Of a stretch of DNA of 64,000 nt, positions 60,213-64,000 are shown one piece after another. The notes under the pieces are model-generated. The model was not told where the DNA came from and ran no database searches. It saw nothing but the letters and a program-made list of their open reading frames with translations. How positions within the stretch are numbered: position 1 is the first letter of the stretch; the number at the start of each line of letters is the position of its first letter. The DNA comes from an uncultured Gammaproteobacteria bacterium (GTDB taxonomy: Bacteria; Pseudomonadota; Gammaproteobacteria; Pseudomonadales; Pseudohongiellaceae): NCBI GenBank assembly GCA_903837345.1, contig CAILUG010000038.1, positions 1 to 64,000 on the forward strand, in the 5' to 3' direction. Position numbers and translations under genes: made by a program.

Positions 60213-61268
60213 CTACGCAGCCCATTCACGCCAGACAGCGGTGGCGATGGCGAGTACGACAGGGCCTATGATGAGCCCGACCAGCCCGAAAGCAGCCAGC
60301 CCACCAACGACCCCGAACATTACCAACAGGAAGGGCAACTGGGTGGATGTGCTGATCAGTAGCGGGCGCAGAATATTGTCCGTCGGGTGCACGATCAATA
60401 CACCCCACGTGAACAGGCCTAGCGCCAGCCACAAGTGTCCGGTAGCTGCCAGCCAGGCGCTGGCTGCTCCCCAGATCAGGAAGGTACCCACCACCGGGAT
60501 GATGGAGGCGATCGCCGTCAACACGCCCAACAATACCGGGGCCTCTACACGAAACAATGCAAAGCCAATACCTGCAATCGCTCCCTGGGCAATTGCGGTA
60601 ACCAGCAAACCAAAGATTGCAGACTTGAGCATCGCTCCAGCCACATCGAGATAGCGGGCGAGTCTTTGCGCAAAGAACCGGTCAACAACGCGCGCAGCCT
60701 GCCTGACAATCTCGTCACCATCCCGATAGCAAAAGTAGATGCTGAGTATCATTACCAACAATTTGATTGCGTTGCGCCCCAGCTCGCTGGCGATGGCAAG
60801 CAGTTCAACGTGCAGCCGTTGCACCGCATCCATCAGCGTTGTTCGAATCAGCAGCGGATCCGTCATGTAATGGTCTATGGCCTGTTGGAGTGCTTCACCA
60901 ACCCACGGCAACCGGTGCACGAAGGGCGGCAGCACTATGGTCCCGGCAGCCCGGTATGCCACCAGGCCCTCATAGGCGCTGGTTGCTTCTTCTGTCAGCA
61001 GCACCACGAGGTAGACCAGCGGACCGACCAGCGCGATACCTACCAGCGCAGTCATAAGGAGAGCAGCAACGGAGTTGCGGCCACGACACAGTCTCCTCAC
61101 GTACCGATTCAGGGGCCAGCTGGTGTAGGCGACGATTGCAGCCCATAGCAGCGGAGTCAGGAACGGAAGCAGGATAATCACACACATAACCGCGAGGACA
61201 ATCAGCAATGCCCAAAGCGACCCGCTGAGTGCCCTGGGCAAAGGTTCCAACCCGTTTTTGCTCGTCAT
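60213..61268 (-). CDS. AI-2E family transporter (UPF0118 permease)
   Basis: The start at 61268 (MTSKNGLEPLPRAL) gives 351 residues; earlier Mets add only a Cys/His-rich tail. Eight or so membrane helices follow the family plan, with LLPFLTPLLWAAIVAY near the N-terminus, PVLLGVLTAIASIIPVVGTFLIWG and FGVVGGLAAFGLVGLIIGPVVLA near the C-terminus. Members include TqsA (autoinducer-2 export) and Na+/H+ antiporters, so the substrate is open. Confidence 0.88.
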   Translation of the reverse strand: MTSKNGLEPLPRALSGSLWALLIVLAVMCVIILLPFLTPLLWAAIVAYTSWPLNRYVRRLCRGRNSVAALLMTALVGIALVGPLVYLVVLLTEEATSAYEGLVAYRAAGTIVLPPFVHRLPWVGEALQQAIDHYMTDPLLIRTTLMDAVQRLHVELLAIASELGRNAIKLLVMILSIYFCYRDGDEIVRQAARVVDRFFAQRLARYLDVAGAMLKSAIFGLLVTAIAQGAIAGIGFALFRVEAPVLLGVLTAIASIIPVVGTFLIWGAASAWLAATGHLWLALGLFTWGVLIVHPTDNILRPLLISTSTQLPFLLVMFGVVGGLAAFGLVGLIIGPVVLAIATAVWREWAA

Positions 61269-61451
61269 TTCCGCATCCCGATTGAGCACCCTTGAGCGGG
61301 CGCCCTCCAAAGCAGCGGTATTGTGTGCGCTGGCACACATCCCGGTATGTACGCGTGCGCACACACCGGCAATCAGGGAAATAACTTTGTAGTCTTGCTT
61401 GATCCACCAGCAAGGTCTGCCAGAGCAAGGAAGTATCGCGCAACGCTTTTG

Positions 61452-62099
61452 CTACAGCCTGGGGTTGCCACTGTGCCACTTGACCGAAAGTTCCATCCCG
61501 CTGCCGATGGGTAACAATGCTGTTTGCATGTCAGGCAGTTGGTGCACGGCAGCGCGATAACGTCTTACATCCTCGCGTACTGTGGAGGGCTCGATCATGT
61601 TGTCGGCCACGATAATGCCTTCGTCGGCCAGCTTCGGATACACGGCGTGCAGGCAGGGCACATACATCTCTTTCCAGATATCCAGCAGCACCAGGTCGAA
61701 CGTGCCATTGTCAGCCGCTATCAACGCCAGCGCATCGCCCAGCCGAAAGTCCACCACACTGGCCAGCCCGGCTTTGACTATCATGTCGCGCGCGTACTTT
61801 TGTTTGTAGTCGGCCAGATCCATGGTGACCAATGAGGCTCCGGTTTGCCTGGCCGCATCGGCCAGAAACAGCGTTGAGTAACCGTAGCTGGTGCCGAGCT
61901 CCAGAATGCGGCGCGGGCGTTTGGCGATAACCAGCCCGTGCAGAAACTCCCCGGCTTCCGGGCCAACCGGCAACAGGAATTCGTCACGCCGCGCGTGCAT
62001 GCCACTATTGCCCAGCGCTTGCAACTTGATGTGCTCGTCATTCATGCGGCGCTGATAGTCGGCAAAAACGGCTGCTACTGCTGCATCGGAAAAGTTCAT
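61452..62099 (-). CDS. O-methyltransferase of the caffeoyl-CoA/catechol type
   Basis: The product has 215 residues. The SAM site is RILELGTSYGYSTLFLADAA, with TMDLADYK as the acidic loop and FDLVLLDIWKEMYVPCLHAVYPKLADEGIIVADNMIEPS carrying the metal-binding Asp/Asn set. This is the class I methyltransferase_24 / OMT_3 group that often methylates catechols. In a region with phenolic-type enzymes a catechol substrate is attractive but unproven. Confidence 0.85.
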   Translation of the reverse strand: MNFSDAAVAAVFADYQRRMNDEHIKLQALGNSGMHARRDEFLLPVGPEAGEFLHGLVIAKRPRRILELGTSYGYSTLFLADAARQTGASLVTMDLADYKQKYARDMIVKAGLASVVDFRLGDALALIAADNGTFDLVLLDIWKEMYVPCLHAVYPKLADEGIIVADNMIEPSTVREDVRRYRAAVHQLPDMQTALLPIGSGMELSVKWHSGNPRL

Positions 62100-62236
62100 T
62101 GTGTGCTCCCCATATAGTGGTATGAAGTATACCGGGTTTTACGGACACCTTGATTCGGGGCCGGGTTGGGGTAGCCAGGAAATTGGCGAACAAGTCAGGC
62201 TCGGGTCAAATGGAAAGGGGTGTTATCCTTCCGGTG

Positions 62237-62274
62237 CCCACAGAATATTCCTTGAACCAGGAATATTCTGTGGG
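62237..62274. promoter_or_regulatory. Perfect 16-bp hairpin in the leader of a small exported protein
   Basis: CCCACAGAATATTCCT (62237-62252) is followed by the loop TGAACC and the exact reverse complement (62259-62274). It ends 33 bases before the ATG at 62308 and has no T run. It could be an operator for a dimeric repressor, a leader RNA stem or a processing site. Confidence 0.75.
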
Positions 62275-62307
62275 AAAATCCGGCCACCCCACTCAAGGAG
62301 AAGACCC

Positions 62308-62637
62308 ATGCATAAGATCTTTCGTAGTTTGATTCTGGCTACACTGTCCGCCGGTACCCTGCTGATGACGGTGCCGGCTGTTGCGGCGGACGCTGCCACC
62401 GCAGCGGCAGCACATTATTCCGTGGAGACCACCCTCGTGGGCAAGATGCTCGACGATCCGGCAGCCGATGCGATTCTCAAGAAAATGATCCCGACGGTAT
62501 ATGCCAACGACATGTTCAAGACGATGGGCCGAGAATCGACACTGAAAGCCATTCAGCAATTCGAGCCTGAAGCGCTCAACGATGCCAACCTGGCCAAGCT
62601 GCAGGCTGAACTTAACAAGATCCCTGGCAAGGGCTGA
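62308..62637 (+). CDS. Small exported hypothetical protein
   Basis: The ATG at 62308 follows AAGGAG; 109 residues with a signal peptide (LILATLSAGTLLMTVPAVA). The mature part is helical and acidic (VETTLVGKMLDDPAADAILKKMIPTVYANDMFKTMGRESTLKAIQQFEP, LNDANLAKLQAELNKIPGKG). It resembles short helical segments seen next to exported hydrolases, but I do not recognise the family. The metallo-hydrolase gene starts 13 bases after its stop, so the two are likely co-expressed. Confidence 0.75.
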   Translation: MHKIFRSLILATLSAGTLLMTVPAVAADAATAAAAHYSVETTLVGKMLDDPAADAILKKMIPTVYANDMFKTMGRESTLKAIQQFEPEALNDANLAKLQAELNKIPGKG

Positions 62638-62650
62638 GACGCAACCTACC

Positions 62651-63619
62651 ATGAAGAGATTTGCGCTCGCTGTCTTGACGCTGTTGATGTACTCGGCCTT
62701 GAACGCGGCCGATGCGCCGGCAGCGCGGCCTGCCAATCAGTTCATCACGCTGGGCACGCATGGCGGCCCCGTGTCGGATCGCAATCGTTCCGAACCTGCC
62801 AACGCGCTGGTGGTCGGCCAGTCGGTGTATCTGATTGATGCCGGTGACGGCGCAGTGCAACAGATGGCGCGTGCCGGGTTGTCGCTGGCCGCCGTGCGAG
62901 CGGTGTTCATCAGCCATATCCACATCGATCACACCGGTGGCCTGTTTGCGGTGTTGGGGCTGCGTCACCAGATGGGAGTGCAGGGCAAGCTGCAGGTATA
63001 CGGACCGCCGGGTATCAAGGCGATGGTGGATGGGCTCGTGGCCGCCATCGTGCCCGAGGCGGAATCCGGCTACGGCGTAGCTGGCGAGGATTACGTCCCG
63101 CCGCAGAACACCGTGGAGGTGAGCGAGCTGCGCGATGGCGCCAGCCTCAAGCTCGACGGGTTAAGCGTGACCGCCGCAGAAAACACGCACTACAGTTTTC
63201 CCAAAGGCAGCGACATGGACCGGCGCTTTGGCTCGCTGTCCTTCCGCTTCGACCTGTCCGACCGGTCTATCGTGTACACCGGCGATACCGGGCCGAGCGA
63301 CGCCGTAATTACACTGGCGCGCGGCGCCGACTTGCTGGTTACCGAACTGGCCGATCCGGCATTCGCCGAGACCTTCGTATCCAGCGGGCCGGGCCCGCAA
63401 CCCAAGCGCGCGCGGGAAATGCACGACCACATGATCAATCATCACATAAGCCCGGACCAGGTCGGGCAGATGGCGGCCAAGGCCAAAGTTCATCGGGTGG
63501 TGATTACGCATCTGGTCGCGGGCCGCGACCCCAATATCGATACGGCGCCGTTCGTTGCCGGTGTGCACAAGTGGTTTGAAGGGCCGGTGGAAATCGCCGT
63601 GGATCTGAATCGCTATTGA
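62651..63619 (+). CDS. Exported metallo-beta-lactamase-fold hydrolase
   Basis: From the Met at 62651 the product has 322 residues with a signal peptide ending ALNAA. The zinc motif is HIHIDH at 89-94, followed by YTGDTGPSDAVITLARGADLLVTEL and the late His in VITHLV, the RNase Z/arylsulfatase-like branch of the superfamily. Relatives hydrolyse phosphodiesters, sulfates or esters. It sits right after the small exported protein gene, which may be an accessory partner. Confidence 0.88.
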   Translation: MKRFALAVLTLLMYSALNAADAPAARPANQFITLGTHGGPVSDRNRSEPANALVVGQSVYLIDAGDGAVQQMARAGLSLAAVRAVFISHIHIDHTGGLFAVLGLRHQMGVQGKLQVYGPPGIKAMVDGLVAAIVPEAESGYGVAGEDYVPPQNTVEVSELRDGASLKLDGLSVTAAENTHYSFPKGSDMDRRFGSLSFRFDLSDRSIVYTGDTGPSDAVITLARGADLLVTELADPAFAETFVSSGPGPQPKRAREMHDHMINHHISPDQVGQMAAKAKVHRVVITHLVAGRDPNIDTAPFVAGVHKWFEGPVEIAVDLNRY

Positions 63620-63701
63620 AGTGAATTATCAGGGACTGACCACAATTTCCCTGGGAATGTGATGTTAGAAGAGAAAGTGACCCCTATTTCGCTTCAGGGA
63701 T

Positions 63702-63914
63702 TCAAGCAGCCACACTTACATACTCGACACGGCTGTTGGGTGCAGGAATTGTCAGCCCGTCAGCACGCATCCCTTCGATATGGAATTCAATTGCTTCCCG
63801 GATGTGCTGTTCAACATCGACGAGCGTATCTCCTGTGGCGATGCAGCCTGGCAGGTCAGGAACATAGGCACTGAAATTGGTTTCGGTTTGCTCAATGACA
63901 ATTGCATAGCGCAT
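63702..63914 (-). CDS. hicB: HicB-family antitoxin
   Basis: The product has 70 residues: MRYAIVIEQTETNFSAYVPDLPGCIATGDT then VEQHIREAIEFHIEGMRADG is the HicB partial-RNase-H fold. It neutralises HicA. Its ribosome site TAAGGAG overlaps the stop codon of the upstream hicA, so translation is coupled. There is no added DNA-binding domain, as in the short HicB form. Confidence 0.92.
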   Translation of the reverse strand: MRYAIVIEQTETNFSAYVPDLPGCIATGDTLVDVEQHIREAIEFHIEGMRADGLTIPAPNSRVEYVSVAA

Positions 63915-63924
63915 GGCTTTCTCC

Positions 63925-64000
63925 TTAGTTCAGTCCGGCCTGTCTCAAGATGCTTTTATAGGTTCCAGCGGCTAAATCATCCCCAGGCTTTCCCGGAACC
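63925..64000 (-). CDS. hicA: HicA mRNA interferase toxin, C-terminal end only
   Basis: The frame runs off the right edge. The visible C-terminus GSGKPGDDLAAGTYKSILRQ followed by AGLN and stop is the usual HicA ending (K-x-L-x-x-GT-x-x-S-I-x-R-Q-AGL). Together with hicB immediately downstream it forms a type II toxin-antitoxin pair. The catalytic His lies outside the window. Confidence 0.82.
   Translation of the reverse strand, partial: VPGKPGDDLAAGTYKSILRQAGLN

Noticed and set aside
1-64000. CRISPR array, tRNA/rRNA genes, prophage or complete insertion sequence
   Set aside because: I found no regularly spaced repeats, cloverleaf sequences, structural phage genes or transposase frames; short dispersed repeats are the only mobile-like sequence besides the attC patch.

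Overview
The window is a 64 kb chromosomal segment with moderately high G+C and dense coding, most likely from a gammaproteobacterium with an oxidative, aerobic lifestyle. Support for this is the rsmD / exported peptidase / ftsY-ftsE-ftsX neighbourhood, the cstA-ybdD pair, an integron-type attC site, and many exported redox proteins (PQQ dehydrogenases, c-type cytochromes, a multicopper oxidase, cytochrome P460, cytochrome b561). I cannot name a genus. No rRNA, tRNA, CRISPR array, phage or complete insertion sequence was seen.

Layout. 1-1.9 kb: 3' part of a CEMIP/TMEM2-like beta-helix protein with a Gly/Ala/Pro-rich tail. 2.1-3.2 kb: a small mobile patch, consisting of a decayed antitoxin fragment, a small membrane protein, one well-formed attC site and a toxin-antitoxin pair that looks like an integron cassette. 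3.4-9.5 kb: rsmD, an M61 peptidase, ftsYEX and a urate-oxidase-N-like membrane protein. 9.5-11.4 kb: a BlaI repressor and an M56 (BlaR1-like) peptidase fused to a TonB-type C-terminus, behind a promoter carrying two 16-bp operator palindromes. 11.5-18 kb: ybdD/cstA, a multicopper oxidase, an acyltransferase and an unusual START-like/DUF5939/adenylate cyclase. 18-21 kb: a two-subunit molybdenum hydroxylase. 22.9-30.5 kb: a DUF1592 / DUF1552 / ankyrin trio and a cytochrome c-sorbosone dehydrogenase fusion.

31-53 kb is the most distinctive part. Two separate clusters (32.3-40.2 kb and 47.3-53.2 kb) each combine an exported DUF6152 protein, members of one uncharacterised exported family (called family X here; three paralogues at 32769, 33764 and 50432), exported SnoaL/NTF2-like proteins, PQQ dehydrogenases and haem c proteins. 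A TonB receptor, exported esterases, an aromatic-acid-type MFS transporter, a flavin reductase, cytochrome b561 and a coniferyl-type aldehyde dehydrogenase lie nearby. Together they suggest uptake and periplasmic oxidation of an unidentified, perhaps aromatic, substrate. Both DUF6152 proteins are predicted to begin with His-His after signal cleavage, a possible metal site.

54-64 kb holds reductase, hydrolase and dehydrogenase genes, a methyltransferase-glycosyltransferase fusion, an AI-2E family permease, an O-methyltransferase, a small exported protein behind a perfect 16-bp hairpin, an exported metallo-hydrolase and a HicAB pair cut by the right edge. Short dispersed repeats built on GAGTCAGAGTC / GACTCTGACAC lie between genes at five places.
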